Shown here: piece after piece, positions 1 to 8,125 of the stretch
How positions within the stretch are numbered: the first letter of the stretch is position 1
Layout: each line of letters starts with the position of its first letter
From: Hymenobacter wooponensis
Lineage (GTDB): Bacteria; Bacteroidota; Bacteroidia; Cytophagales; Hymenobacteraceae
Assembly: GCF_004745865.1 (NCBI RefSeq)
Contig: NZ_SRKZ01000009.1
Span: 98,518 to 162,517, forward strand
Length of the DNA: 64,000 nt
Reading direction: 5' to 3'
Translations under genes and position numbers: made by a program
The notes under the pieces: generated by a model
What the model was told of the DNA's origin: nothing
The model's input: the letters and a program-made list of their open reading frames with translations, nothing else
Database searches by the model: none

Positions 1-272
1 TGCGAGTCGTGCTTATAAACACCTCCCACCGGCTGGTATTGGTTGATGCGCCGGCCTTTAACCAGCAGGTAACGCCCATCAATTCTGATGCGAAACAGAT
101 AGGAAATCGATACCCGTACGTGCGTAGAAGCCAACTGACGCTTGCTGGTGTAGAGCAGCTTCATCCGTTTCCAAAAGCTGGGACCACGCTTTTCCCGCTC
201 GGATTCAAACAATTTAGGAGCTAACCACGCACCGCTTTTCAAGAGCGGCACTAGTACCTGAAGAAACGTCAT
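1..272 (-). CDS. SMODS-associated NUDIX-like protein, 5' part only
   Basis: A minus-strand reading frame opens with ATG at 270-272 and stays open to the left edge (90 codons visible). It starts 27 nt after the stop of the Trip13-like gene, so it is very likely the next gene of the same operon. The visible N-terminus has a hydrophobic stretch (residues about 3-22), a basic segment (RMKLLYTSKRQ), then YLFRIRIDGRYLLVKGRR followed by QYQPVGGVYK. The last part resembles the start of the NUDIX fold in SMODS-associated NUDIX proteins found beside CD-NTases. The NUDIX box itself lies outside the window, so enzymatic capacity cannot be judged. The family call rests on remembered motif similarity and operon position. 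Confidence 0.6.
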   Translation of the reverse strand, partial: MTFLQVLVPLLKSGAWLAPKLFESEREKRGPSFWKRMKLLYTSKRQLASTHVRVSISYLFRIRIDGRYLLVKGRRINQYQPVGGVYKHDS

Positions 273-299
273 AGGGGGCAAGGCGGAGTTAATCGTACG

Positions 300-1184
300 C
301 TACTTAATAGCCGGACTAGGCTGCATGTGCTGCAAGGTGCTTTTAAGAATAGCTGCCGTCAGCGGTTGGGTTGGATAGGCCTGTGCGATGGCTTCGGGTA
401 AGAAGCGAAGGCGCAAATCCGAGAAGGAATAGCCCAGACCCTGATTTTTCTCCGGACCGGTTAGGTGTACCAGCTCTTCCATTTCCTTGCTGGTTAGCTT
501 CACTCCTTGGAGTTCCTTTTGCAGCAGTTCCCGGCGCTCGTCCTCGGACGGGCGATCAAAGGTCATAATAACCGCGGCCCGCCGCACGATGGCCTCATCC
601 AGGAAGTGCAGCCGGTTGGTGGAGAGCATCACCACGGCCCGCCCCTTGAGGCTGCGCAGGTCGTCAATTTTCTGAATCAGCGTATTGACGGCTGCTTTCT
701 CTTCCTGGTGCATCTGACTGGTCGAGCGAGTAGTAGCAATGGCATCGGCCTCGTCAATGAGCAGGAAGGCAATGCCCTCTTTCGATTCTTTTTTCAAGCG
801 GTCAAAGGCCTCGTTTACTAGTTGGGCCATCTGCCCGTGCAGTCCCTCGCCCCGCACCCGGGTGCTGAGCTTAATGAAGTAGCCGTCGCGCTTGAGTTCG
901 CGGGCAATCTGGTCGGCAATGGCCTCGGCCGAGGCCGTCTTGCCGGTGCCCGCGTCACCTTCCAAAATTACCAGCGGGTAGCGGTCAGTCAAGGAGGAGA
1001 GAATGGGCAGCGCGGCCCCATGATGCAGCTGGCTCCAGCTACGCAACCCATCCGGGTCCAGCAGCAGGCGCAGGTTGAAGTGGATGCGTTCGAAGCGCTT
1101 GGTAAAGCCAATAAGCGACGCGGCCCGCTGCTGGATCTCGCGGCTGGGTATTTCGGTAACGTTGTCGAAAATAGTAGTCGCCAT
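300..1184 (-). CDS. cap6: Trip13-like AAA+ ATPase of CBASS (Cap6)
   Basis: This 294-residue AAA+ protein has a Walker A motif GDAGTGKT at residues 76-83 and a Walker B motif LLIDEADAI around residues 141-149. It follows the HORMA gene with a one-base TAATG overlap. In type III CBASS the Trip13-like partner unfolds the N-terminus of the HORMA protein and so switches off the CD-NTase until infection; that role is known for the family and inferred here from gene order. It is cytoplasmic. The length fits a compact Trip13-like protein. No sequence defect is seen. Confidence 0.88.
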   Translation of the reverse strand: MATTIFDNVTEIPSREIQQRAASLIGFTKRFERIHFNLRLLLDPDGLRSWSQLHHGAALPILSSLTDRYPLVILEGDAGTGKTASAEAIADQIARELKRDGYFIKLSTRVRGEGLHGQMAQLVNEAFDRLKKESKEGIAFLLIDEADAIATTRSTSQMHQEEKAAVNTLIQKIDDLRSLKGRAVVMLSTNRLHFLDEAIVRRAAVIMTFDRPSEDERRELLQKELQGVKLTSKEMEELVHLTGPEKNQGLGYSFSDLRLRFLPEAIAQAYPTQPLTAAILKSTLQHMQPSPAIK

Positions 1185-1684
1185 TACTGGAAGTTTTCTT
1201 TGTTGAGTTCGTAGCCCTTGCTGGCGTAGCCCTGCGCCGACGAGCGCTGCAGGTGCGAGTAGGACGTGTCGATGCTGGACACGCCCCAGTTTATATTCAT
1301 TTTCTCCTGCAGGGCCTGCTTTTTCGTGGCGTCCAGCCCTTGCCAGGTTGCGTTAGGGCAAATGACCAGGTTCAGCGAACTGCCTGCTACGTCCGGCCAG
1401 TCGTTCCCACCGGCCCGGTCGCCGCTCAGAGCGCTACCCGCTTCATTGACTGTGTAGCGAGCGGCCTGTAGCACTTTACCCAGGGAATTGGTCAGCACAA
1501 TATCTACCCGGTCCAAGTAGTATCCTTCGGCCCAGGTCAGCACATCCTGACAATATTCTTCTACCTGGGTCTGGGTGAGTTTGCCGGTGCGCCGGGCAAT
1601 CATGCGCAAGTCAGCTTCGAAATTGCCGAAGGTTTTGCGGACGTCAGTTACCGTGTAGGTGGCGGTTTGCGTGGTCGTATACAT
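1184..1684 (-). CDS. cap7: Bacterial HORMA domain protein of CBASS (Cap7)
   Basis: I place the start at the ATG at 1682-1684, giving 166 residues beginning MYTTTQTATYTVTDVRKTF; an upstream in-frame start would overlap the CD-NTase end and adds an unlikely basic tail. The sequence is consistent with the bacterial HORMA family: an N-terminal strand/helix, a central ADL/WAEGYYLDRVDIVL region, and a C-terminal part (about residues 120-166) that would be the mobile safety belt. It lies between a CD-NTase and a Trip13-like ATPase, the standard order in HORMA-type CBASS. In that system the HORMA protein senses a peptide trigger and activates the nucleotidyltransferase. The assignment relies partly on context because HORMA sequences diverge strongly. 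Confidence 0.82.
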   Translation of the reverse strand: MYTTTQTATYTVTDVRKTFGNFEADLRMIARRTGKLTQTQVEEYCQDVLTWAEGYYLDRVDIVLTNSLGKVLQAARYTVNEAGSALSGDRAGGNDWPDVAGSSLNLVICPNATWQGLDATKKQALQEKMNINWGVSSIDTSYSHLQRSSAQGYASKGYELNKENFQ

Positions 1685-1692
1685 GGAGGCAG

Positions 1693-2658
1693 TTAGTTTT
1701 CTTCTATCGTGAAGCTGGGGCCGAATAACTCGGTCCACTCCTCCGTGGTAGCTCCCAGTGTCGGGCAGGACTGCGCGATGTTCAGCCCGTCAAAAGCCGT
1801 ATCGGCCGCCTTGACCACGGCGGCCCAGGCATCGTTGTCCATCTTACTGGCGGCGTTGTTTTCGTTGTTGGTGGGATCCGCAATGAAAACCGGGTTGGTA
1901 AAGCGCGGCACGCTGTTGATGGCAGAAGGGAAAGTGATAACCGGGAAGTTGCGGCCGCTTACGAACTGAAAGAAGCGAATCAGGCCTTCTTCGATATTGG
2001 TTTCAGCCCCGTAGGTATCGTCCAGATAGGCCGCGATCAACTCAATGGTAAATGAGGTGAGGCCCGGCTTTAGGCCCTGGCGGTTGCGCCACCATTTCAG
2101 AGCCCGCACGATGGAAGTGTACGAGGCGTTTTGCTTGCGGGCCTTTAGGTTGGCATCGAGTTGCTTGTCGATGCTGGTGATGAAACGCCCGCCCCCACCC
2201 CGCTCCGGCTGCCAGACGTAGGTGCTGGGCGTGTCCGGCACCACCGGCACGATGTCGACTTCCAGTCCAGTCCCCACGAATTTGATTTTGATGGCCTTGG
2301 TCTTGCCTTCGGCTTCCACGTCACCCTCATCCTTGGTAGGGTAAATTTCGCGTAGGTACTGAGCCACGTAGTCGTGCAGCTTGTCCACATCGCTTTTCAG
2401 CGTGTCGTCGCCGTCCACAAATAGTACCAGGTCAACGTCCACTGGGTGCTCGCCCTTGGGACGCAGCACGGTGTGCTTTTTCCAGGAGCCGGCAATCACG
2501 AAGCGGGTAACTTTCATGCCGGTGCTGGTGTCGTCCTTGATTTTGGCTTTAAGCCGGTCCCGCAGGTTTTCAATCTGGTCCCGGTACTTGCCCATGTCGT
2601 CGCGATGGAGCTTGATGCGGTTAATGAAATGGCCCAGTTGGGCGTTGTCGAGCTTCAT
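1693..2658 (-). CDS. CD-NTase (cGAS/DncV-like nucleotidyltransferase)
   Basis: The 321-residue protein has the CD-NTase active-site signature: AGSWKKHT with GS at residues 57-58, then PVDVDLVLFV with metal-binding aspartates D74 and D76, and the third acidic residue D135 in LEVDIVPVV. The C-terminal half is helical and should be the OAS-like/CD-NTase core. Such enzymes make cyclic oligonucleotides that activate a linked effector. It lies 54 nt downstream of the S8 peptidase stop and 8 nt upstream of the HORMA start. All catalytic residues are intact, so a signalling product is expected. The nucleotide product cannot be predicted from the sequence here. Confidence 0.93.
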   Translation of the reverse strand: MKLDNAQLGHFINRIKLHRDDMGKYRDQIENLRDRLKAKIKDDTSTGMKVTRFVIAGSWKKHTVLRPKGEHPVDVDLVLFVDGDDTLKSDVDKLHDYVAQYLREIYPTKDEGDVEAEGKTKAIKIKFVGTGLEVDIVPVVPDTPSTYVWQPERGGGGRFITSIDKQLDANLKARKQNASYTSIVRALKWWRNRQGLKPGLTSFTIELIAAYLDDTYGAETNIEEGLIRFFQFVSGRNFPVITFPSAINSVPRFTNPVFIADPTNNENNAASKMDNDAWAAVVKAADTAFDGLNIAQSCPTLGATTEEWTELFGPSFTIEEN

Positions 2659-2712
2659 AGGCGGAATAAGAAGTAAAGCAGGCGGTTAGTGATAGAAAAG
2701 CAAGTTGGTAAG

Positions 2713-5098
2713 CTACTCCGTAGTTGGCTCGGGTGCCGGGCCGCCACTGGTGTTGCGCAGATTCAGGTTGACCTCGTTGCGCAGCTGGATGTTGTTATGC
2801 TGGAAGTTGTTGAGTGTCAGGCTGCGGGTTACGGAGCTATACACGTCGTGACGCTGCAGGGGATCGCGGATGGTCACAATGAGGCAGAACTCCTGGGAGA
2901 GCACCTCGCCGTCGGCCGCGGCGGCCGCTTCCGCCGCGTGCGAAAACAGGCCCTTGAGCTCGAGGTACCACTTCTTGGGCGCCGTCAGCCCGCGTACCCG
3001 GTGCGCCTCGGTCATTTCCTGCAGGTTGATGGCGAATTTCTTAATCGGGTGGTACTTGCCCAAGTCGTCGCGCAGTTGCCGCTCGGCCGTGAACGGGTGG
3101 TCGATGTAGCGCTGGAACTTGGCGGCGTAGTTGCTGGAGAGCAGCAGATTGTAGGGATTAAGCTTGCCGATGGGGTTGGAGATGGTACGCTTGGTCGTGT
3201 CGCGCAGGCGAATCCGGTCGTAGGTGCCGAAGGACACGTCAATGTTGGACTGGCAGTACTCGGCGCCCTGGTTGCCGTCCAGGCGCGGGTCGGTGACCAA
3301 GGTGACCGTAACCTCCCCGTAGAACTGGCCCTCGTCGTTGAGTAAGACGTCGGGAAACGGAAAGTCGAGGATCTCAATGTAGCCCCCGCGCACGATGTTG
3401 TCCTGCAGGATCAGCGTGCTTTCGTGGGGCGAATTGAAAATGATGTCGTCCACGGAGCTCGGCAACCCGAAGCCCAGTTCGCGCAACCGGTCGCTCGGAC
3501 TCAGGCTCAGGCCCGGGTGGTATTTAGCCGAGTGAATGGCCAGGGCTTTCAGCAGCAGGGGGTTGAAGTCGCCGGCCACGCGGTGCGAGAGGCCGGCCAT
3601 CAGCGCCGACACCCGGGGGGGTGGAAAAACTCGTGCCGGCTTGCTGCACCACCCCCCCGGTGAGGGAAAAGGAGTTGACGCCGGTCAGTTTCATGCGCCC
3701 GCCGGCCGTGACGCCACCATTCCCCCCGTAGTGCACCAGTTCGGGCTTGATGAGCTTGTTGGGGCCAAACCCCGAGCGCGAGAAGGGCGAGGCGTGGCCT
3801 TCGGGCACCAGGTCGTCCGGCCCCTGGCTGTGCGCTACACTGCCCACCACTAAGGAGCGCACGGAATCGGCCGAAATAGGAATGCGCCGCTTGGGGGCAG
3901 CTGAAACGAAGTTGGTGCAGTTGCCCGCCGATTTGCAGATCAGGGCCCCCGTGCGCTGCTGCAGCTCGTCCAGTGACTTGCCGAAGTCCGAGAAGTCCCG
4001 GGCGCTGCATTCCATCGTGCCCCCGCCGGACAGGTTCCACAGCAGCACGTCGGGGTGGGCCAACACCGCGTTCTGGATGTTTTCCAGCAACTCATCCTCG
4101 TCAATTTCCAGCCCCGGCCGCGGAAACACGGTGGCATCGAGCAGCTTAAACTCGCCAACCCCCACCCAGCTGCGCTGCTCCAGCTCGTCGCCGTATAGCA
4201 GCACGCCGGCCACAAAAGTGCCGTGGGAGCGGTCAACTTCTGGTTCGCGATAAGCGCTATAGCGCCGCGCGTCCAGCCACGGGGCCAGGTGGGGAATAGG
4301 AGCAATGCCCGAATCCAGTACGCCGACCGTCAGGTAGTCCTGACCTGCCACCGGGGTTTTCACCGGCAGCTCCAGGCCGCTGCTCAGCTCGTCGAGCGTG
4401 ATACGGTAAGCCGGCATGGGGTCGATCGAGTACAGCGCCTCAAACTCCTGCACCGTCACGAGGGTATCGGGCCGGACATGCTCCAGCTTGAAAACGGTCA
4501 ACCCGGAAGTGTAGCGCGTCTTGCGGTAGGCAACCTGGCCCTCGCGCAGGGTCTGCTCAAAGGCACTTTCCACCTGGGCATTCATTTGCCGATCCTGGTA
4601 ATTCACCAGCTTGACTTTTAGCGGCGTGGAGGTATCCTGGGGTAAATCAATGCGCGGCTGAAATGGTCGAATCTCGTCAATGGCGGATAAACCGATGGAG
4701 AAAGCCAGCGGGCGCTCCAGGTTATGGTCGATGAAGGCCACGTGCTCCGGCGAGTCCACTTTGACCAGGAAGTCCAGGTCTTCAGACAGCCCGATGAAGT
4801 TGTATTCTTCCTTGCGGTTAAAAATTTTACCTACCTCACCCCGGTGCGACTTGGCCATCGCATCTTCCCGCACTGTTACCTGCACCACGGCCGGAATAAA
4901 GCTGCGCTCGGGTCGCCGCGCAGCGATGGATTGGGCCGTAGCGCCCAATGATTGCCGAAACTCGGTAGCCCGGGCTTCCAGCACGTCTTCGGGCAATAAC
5001 CAGCTGGGTTGGGGGCCGCCGCCCCCAGCTTCGGTTTTGCGCTCGTCCTGGGTGCCGCGCTTGCTAAACAGCTTAATGGGAAGATTCTTGGGTTCCAT
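2713..5098 (-). CDS. Subtilisin-like S8 peptidase, interrupted by one frameshift
   Basis: The gene starts at 5098 and would encode about 794 residues if one base were removed near 3611-3620. Residues 1-250 form an N-terminal extension of unknown fold. The S8 catalytic domain follows, with D262 in VGVLDSGIAP, H292 in RSHGTFVAG and S490 in GTSFSTP. On the minus strand the serine motif runs into seven C residues; with seven the frame turns into a 29-residue nonsense tail, while with six it continues as TPPVSALMAGLSHR, the normal S8 motif, and on through a 299-codon C-terminal part. It starts 2 nt after the AAA+ gene and lies in the CBASS operon. It may be a sequencing error, a phase-variable tract, or a real inactivation. 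The protein is probably cytoplasmic: I see no signal peptide. Confidence 0.85.
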
Positions 5099-5100
5099 AA

Positions 5101-6198
5101 CTAGCCTTTCGGATTAAAATAGTTGCGCACCTGGCGCAGGGAAATGTCGAGTAAGTCCGCAATAGCGGCCTGTGACACCCCATGGGCACTCAAAAAGCCG
5201 AGCAGGGCTTCCTGAGAGGCTGCTTCATGGTGCTTGTAGTAGTAGAATTGCAACAGCAGGTGTTCGTACTCCAGCTTTGACTTTTTGGCCAGCACGTTCT
5301 GGGCAATGGCATTCTGACAGATGGACTTGATGTCGGCCGGGCTGTTGCCCTGTAGCAGTTCGGCCAGGGCCTCCCCTTTTTTGCTGTCCAGGTCAAACCC
5401 CAACTCCACGGATTTTAGAAATAGCTGAAGCAGGCGCTGAATGTCGGCTGGCTGGGGCAGGGACACGTCGATGATGCTGTTAAACCGGCGCCAAATGGCC
5501 TTATCCAGTAGCTCCTGATGGTTGGTAGCTGCAATCAGGATGTTGGATTCCACAAACTCATCAATGTTTTGCAGCAAGCTGTTGACCACCCGCTTCAGTT
5601 CCCCGAGTTCATGTTGGTCGTCCCGGGCCTTGGCGATGGCATCAAACTCATCCAAAAACAGGATACAGGGCTGGCGACTGGCGAATTCGAAAATTTTGCG
5701 GATGTTTTTGGCCGTATTACCCAGCAGCGAGGAAACCAGCGAGTCGAGCCGAGCCACCACCAGCGGGAGCTGCATTTGCTGGGCGATGTAATGGGCAATG
5801 GTGGTCTTGCCACCGCCGGGGGGGCCGTAGAGTAAAAGAGAAGCCTGCGGAGCTACGCCCGCAGCCTGGAGTTCAGAACGATGCTGCAATCGATTCACAA
5901 AGCCGTCGAGCTTGTGACGCAGGTTATCAGAAAGAATAACTGGCAGCTCCAACCCTGGTTGGGGCATCACCAGGTCGGCAATGTTCATGCGGGTCTCCTG
6001 ATCGACCGGAGCGGTCAGAAGCTGGTCGAGGTACACGGGCTGGGCCTGCTTGCTGTGCAAGGCGCGCAGAATGCGGTCGGCCGCTTTCGTGTCGCCGGCC
6101 TTGCGGAGGTTTTCAGCCAGCAGCATAGCGTAACTAAGCACCTTCTGCGAATCCTTGTTAAGGCCGCCTTCAATGATTTTTATGATTTCTGTAAACAT
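5101..6198 (-). CDS. AAA+ ATPase, partner of the S8 peptidase
   Basis: This 365-residue protein has an N-terminal helical region (1-110), Walker A GPPGGGKT at residues 125-132, Walker B CILFLDEFDAI around residues 178-187, and a C-terminal segment HGVSQAAIADLLDISLRQV that reads like a small helix-turn-helix. It is the first gene of the operon. Only 2 nt separate it from the peptidase gene, which suggests tight co-translation and a working pair (an ATPase that feeds or controls the protease). The pairing with CBASS is seen in the gene order; the mechanism is inference. An alternative is that the ATPase/peptidase pair is an independent defence module transcribed together with CBASS. Confidence 0.85.
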   Translation of the reverse strand: MFTEIIKIIEGGLNKDSQKVLSYAMLLAENLRKAGDTKAADRILRALHSKQAQPVYLDQLLTAPVDQETRMNIADLVMPQPGLELPVILSDNLRHKLDGFVNRLQHRSELQAAGVAPQASLLLYGPPGGGKTTIAHYIAQQMQLPLVVARLDSLVSSLLGNTAKNIRKIFEFASRQPCILFLDEFDAIAKARDDQHELGELKRVVNSLLQNIDEFVESNILIAATNHQELLDKAIWRRFNSIIDVSLPQPADIQRLLQLFLKSVELGFDLDSKKGEALAELLQGNSPADIKSICQNAIAQNVLAKKSKLEYEHLLLQFYYYKHHEAASQEALLGFLSAHGVSQAAIADLLDISLRQVRNYFNPKG

Positions 6199-6216
6199 GA
6201 GTGCTTTTTACGTACT

Positions 6217-6224
6217 CAAATATA
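6217..6224 (-). promoter_or_regulatory. -7 promoter element of the CBASS operon
   Basis: On the minus strand this reads TATATTTG, an exact match to the Bacteroidota -7 consensus TAnnTTTG, 18 nt before the ATG of the AAA+ gene. A convincing -33 TTG at the usual distance is not visible, which fits a promoter that depends on or is altered by a regulator. Confidence 0.55.
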
Positions 6225-6227
6225 CGT

Positions 6228-6280
6228 AAATCGTTTCCAAAATATCTAAATACGTTTCTAAAAATACGAAATATGTTTCT
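6228..6280 (-). promoter_or_regulatory. Three direct repeats over the CBASS promoter
   Basis: Three copies of AAAT(A)YGTTTC begin at 6228, 6248 and 6269 (plus-strand reading AAATCGTTTC, AAATACGTTTC, AAATATGTTTC). The spacing of 20 and 21 bp equals two helical turns, so a bound protein would occupy one face of the DNA. They lie directly upstream of and next to the -7 element. The likely role is an operator; the binding protein is unknown. Confidence 0.55.
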
Positions 6281-6790
6281 GGTAGTACTCTGCGCCATGA
6301 AAAAGGCCCATGGTAGCCCGCTCACAGCATAACCCGTGTTGCTCGGGGTGTCCCTACCTACGACAATCTGTTGCCTGACCGGCTGGCAGGCGAAGAGCAC
6401 TGTTTGCAGGCCTATCTATCGGGTAATGGTCAATTATGGCTCATCCGTGAGAGGAGTGCAGTGCTTAGTCACCGCCTTTCCTGTTCGTGTATACTTCTCA
6501 GTTTAGCCGAATGACTTTTCTAAACCATCAGGCTGCCATGAGGCAGTTCAGGACCTGGAAATTATGCAAGTAAATCGGCCACACGATGCACGGGCAAAGT
6601 GCGTAAGCTCACCTAGCCCTTCCCACCGAATAGCCGACTCTGTGTTGCCTTTCCTGCCCGGAAGGGATAGCAGCGATCTGTTTACGACCTGGGTATTTTA
6701 AGCCCGGTAAGGACATTCTGAAGCACAAGCGTCCCCATATAGGCATCGTAGCAAGCTGGGTAACGACATTGGACGCCCCGCTCAAAACGG
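6281..6790. other. Intergenic stretch without a supported gene
   Basis: No reading frame here has convincing codon use or family similarity. It contains one copy of the recurring copper-island motif (6555-6574). Short minus-strand open frames end in stops and look like chance. Confidence 0.5.
6555..6574 (+). promoter_or_regulatory. Recurring CTGGAAATTATG motif, copy 1
   Basis: The sequence CTGGAAATTATGCAAGTAAA is nearly identical to the copy at 8031-8050 and similar to others upstream of copper genes in this window. It is 217 nt upstream of the DUF6122 fusion gene. Proposed as a shared operator; the regulator is unknown. Confidence 0.45.
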
Positions 6791-7675
6791 ATGATTCCAT
6801 CTTTAACTATGCTGCTTCGATGGCGTCGAGCCACGAGGCCGCCCGCAGGGTGCTTGCTCGGGATAAGCTTGCTTACTCGTCCCCAACACGTTTCCTTGCT
6901 TCTCTTGCCTGTTTTCAGCTTTATTCGCTATAGCACCGCCGGCCTGATATTGGCACTTGCTGGCTGCCGGTCATCCGCTCTGCCCCCCAAGTTTGCGGCT
7001 ACTACCGGGTACCGCTCCCCGCGGCCGGTACAGCGCTTTGACACGACGAAATCCCTCTTAGCTCCTACACTGCCCTCTGCGCCGCAGAAGTGGGTACAGC
7101 CTGAAGTTCAGCCTGCGACCACAAACACTTCGGTCTACCCCCCTCCGAAAAAAAGGGAGCAGCCGACTCGGCTGGGTAGCTTTCAGCCCAAGCCAACGAT
7201 TAAGGACACGGTAGGTGGCACCACTCAGCCGTTGGTTTCGCGTAGGCCCCGGGAGTATGCCTCCCCCAAGTTCTTCAGCGTCCAAACGTTGGTGCATTAT
7301 GGGCTGCACTTTCTTTTTCCGGCTGTGTTGGCGCTTATTTTCTTTCCCGCGGTGTGGCAAACCGCCTACCTGATCATGCTTGCCACCATGATCATGGACC
7401 TGGACCATCTGCTGGCCAAGCCTATCTTCGACCCCTTGCGCTGCAGCATCGGGTATCACCCGCTCCACTCTTTTTATGCCATCCCGGTGTATACGCTGCT
7501 GCTCCTGCTACCAGTCACGCAAATTGCCGCCGTAGGCCTGCTGTTCCACCTATTCACGGATATGGTGGATTGCTTGTGGAACTTCAGCCACTGCCGCGCG
7601 TGCTACCTCAACTCCCGTATTTATGCCTTGCGCAGCTGGGTAAAGCGGCTCCTAGCCCGTGAGAGGGGTAAGTGA
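6791..7675 (+). CDS. DUF6122 membrane protein with long N-terminal extension
   Basis: Up to 294 residues. The C-terminal 130 residues match the DUF6122 pattern: several membrane segments with MIMDLDHLLAKPIFDPLRCS and YHPLHSFYAIPVY, and a final LFHLFTDMVDC. The N-terminal 160 residues include a possible lipobox-like LILALAGC near residue 59 followed by a proline-rich, low-complexity linker. The true start is uncertain because the first 40 residues are basic and do not look like a natural leader. A shorter, stand-alone relative lies at 36870-37250. The conserved Asp/His residues in the membrane helices suggest metal binding or hydrolase function, but this is inference. Confidence 0.65.
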   Translation: MIPSLTMLLRWRRATRPPAGCLLGISLLTRPQHVSLLLLPVFSFIRYSTAGLILALAGCRSSALPPKFAATTGYRSPRPVQRFDTTKSLLAPTLPSAPQKWVQPEVQPATTNTSVYPPPKKREQPTRLGSFQPKPTIKDTVGGTTQPLVSRRPREYASPKFFSVQTLVHYGLHFLFPAVLALIFFPAVWQTAYLIMLATMIMDLDHLLAKPIFDPLRCSIGYHPLHSFYAIPVYTLLLLLPVTQIAAVGLLFHLFTDMVDCLWNFSHCRACYLNSRIYALRSWVKRLLARERGK

Positions 7676-8030
7676 ATAGGCAGAGAGGAAGCCTGATGCA
7701 TTCCCAAAAGTCTTCTAACAAGCTTGATCCGAGCCCTGCCCTACTTTGTGGCAACGACCATGATGATGGCTTGGGACCTCATGCCGGCCGCTTTCGTAGC
7801 GCTAGGCGCCGGCTTTGGCTTTGGATAATGAGAAGTACCGGGCGGGCGGCGGCGTCCCCACTACTGTACTGGCGAGGCTTGTAGGCAGAGGATGCGACGC
7901 AGTCGCGCTTTCCCCCGGCCATACGCACGGATCTGGTGCTGCCGTTTGCCTAAGCTACCCATTCATCCGGGCCATGTAGCGCGCCCCGCAGTGCCCGAGG
8001 CCTTCCCGGGCGAAAGATTACCCCTCATGG

Positions 8031-8050
8031 CTGGAAATTATGTAAGTAAC
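8031..8050 (+). promoter_or_regulatory. Recurring CTGGAAATTATG motif, copy 2
   Basis: CTGGAAATTATGTAAGTAAC lies 41 nt upstream of the -7 element of the TonB-dependent receptor gene. It matches the copy at 6555-6574 in 17 of 20 positions. Confidence 0.5.
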
Positions 8051-8090
8051 CGGGGTGATTAGTGTTATTTATAATCTTTCTAAACAAATA

Positions 8091-8098
8091 TACCTTTG
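8091..8098 (+). promoter_or_regulatory. -7 promoter element of the TonB-dependent receptor
   Basis: TACCTTTG matches the Bacteroidota consensus TAnnTTTG and lies 27 nt before the start codon at 8126, inside an AT-rich stretch. Confidence 0.55.
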
Positions 8099-8125
8099 TG
8101 CCACTATTCCACCTGAAGTCTCCTA

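Larger units (their letters stand above)
7676..8125. other. Intergenic stretch before the TonB-dependent receptor
   Basis: The only plus-strand open frame (7672-7884) has no recognisable product. The last 100 bases carry regulatory signals listed separately (8031-8050 and 8091-8098). Confidence 0.5.

Noticed and set aside
1..224. A 71-codon plus-strand frame at the left edge
   Set aside because: The minus strand of the same stretch continues the CBASS operon with a family-like protein.
2713..3612. Stand-alone unknown effector protein in the CBASS operon
   Set aside because: Its first residues complete the S8 serine motif of the preceding frame, so it is the C-terminal part of the peptidase, not a separate gene.
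6609..6800. A 63-codon minus-strand frame considered as a transposase remnant
   Set aside because: No transposase motif or terminal repeats are visible, so it cannot be supported.
7676..7860. Possible remnant of a carotenoid-biosynthesis-type membrane protein (segment TTMMMAWDLMPAAF in one frame)
   Set aside because: The match is too short, the frame has stops on both sides and no further family motif follows.
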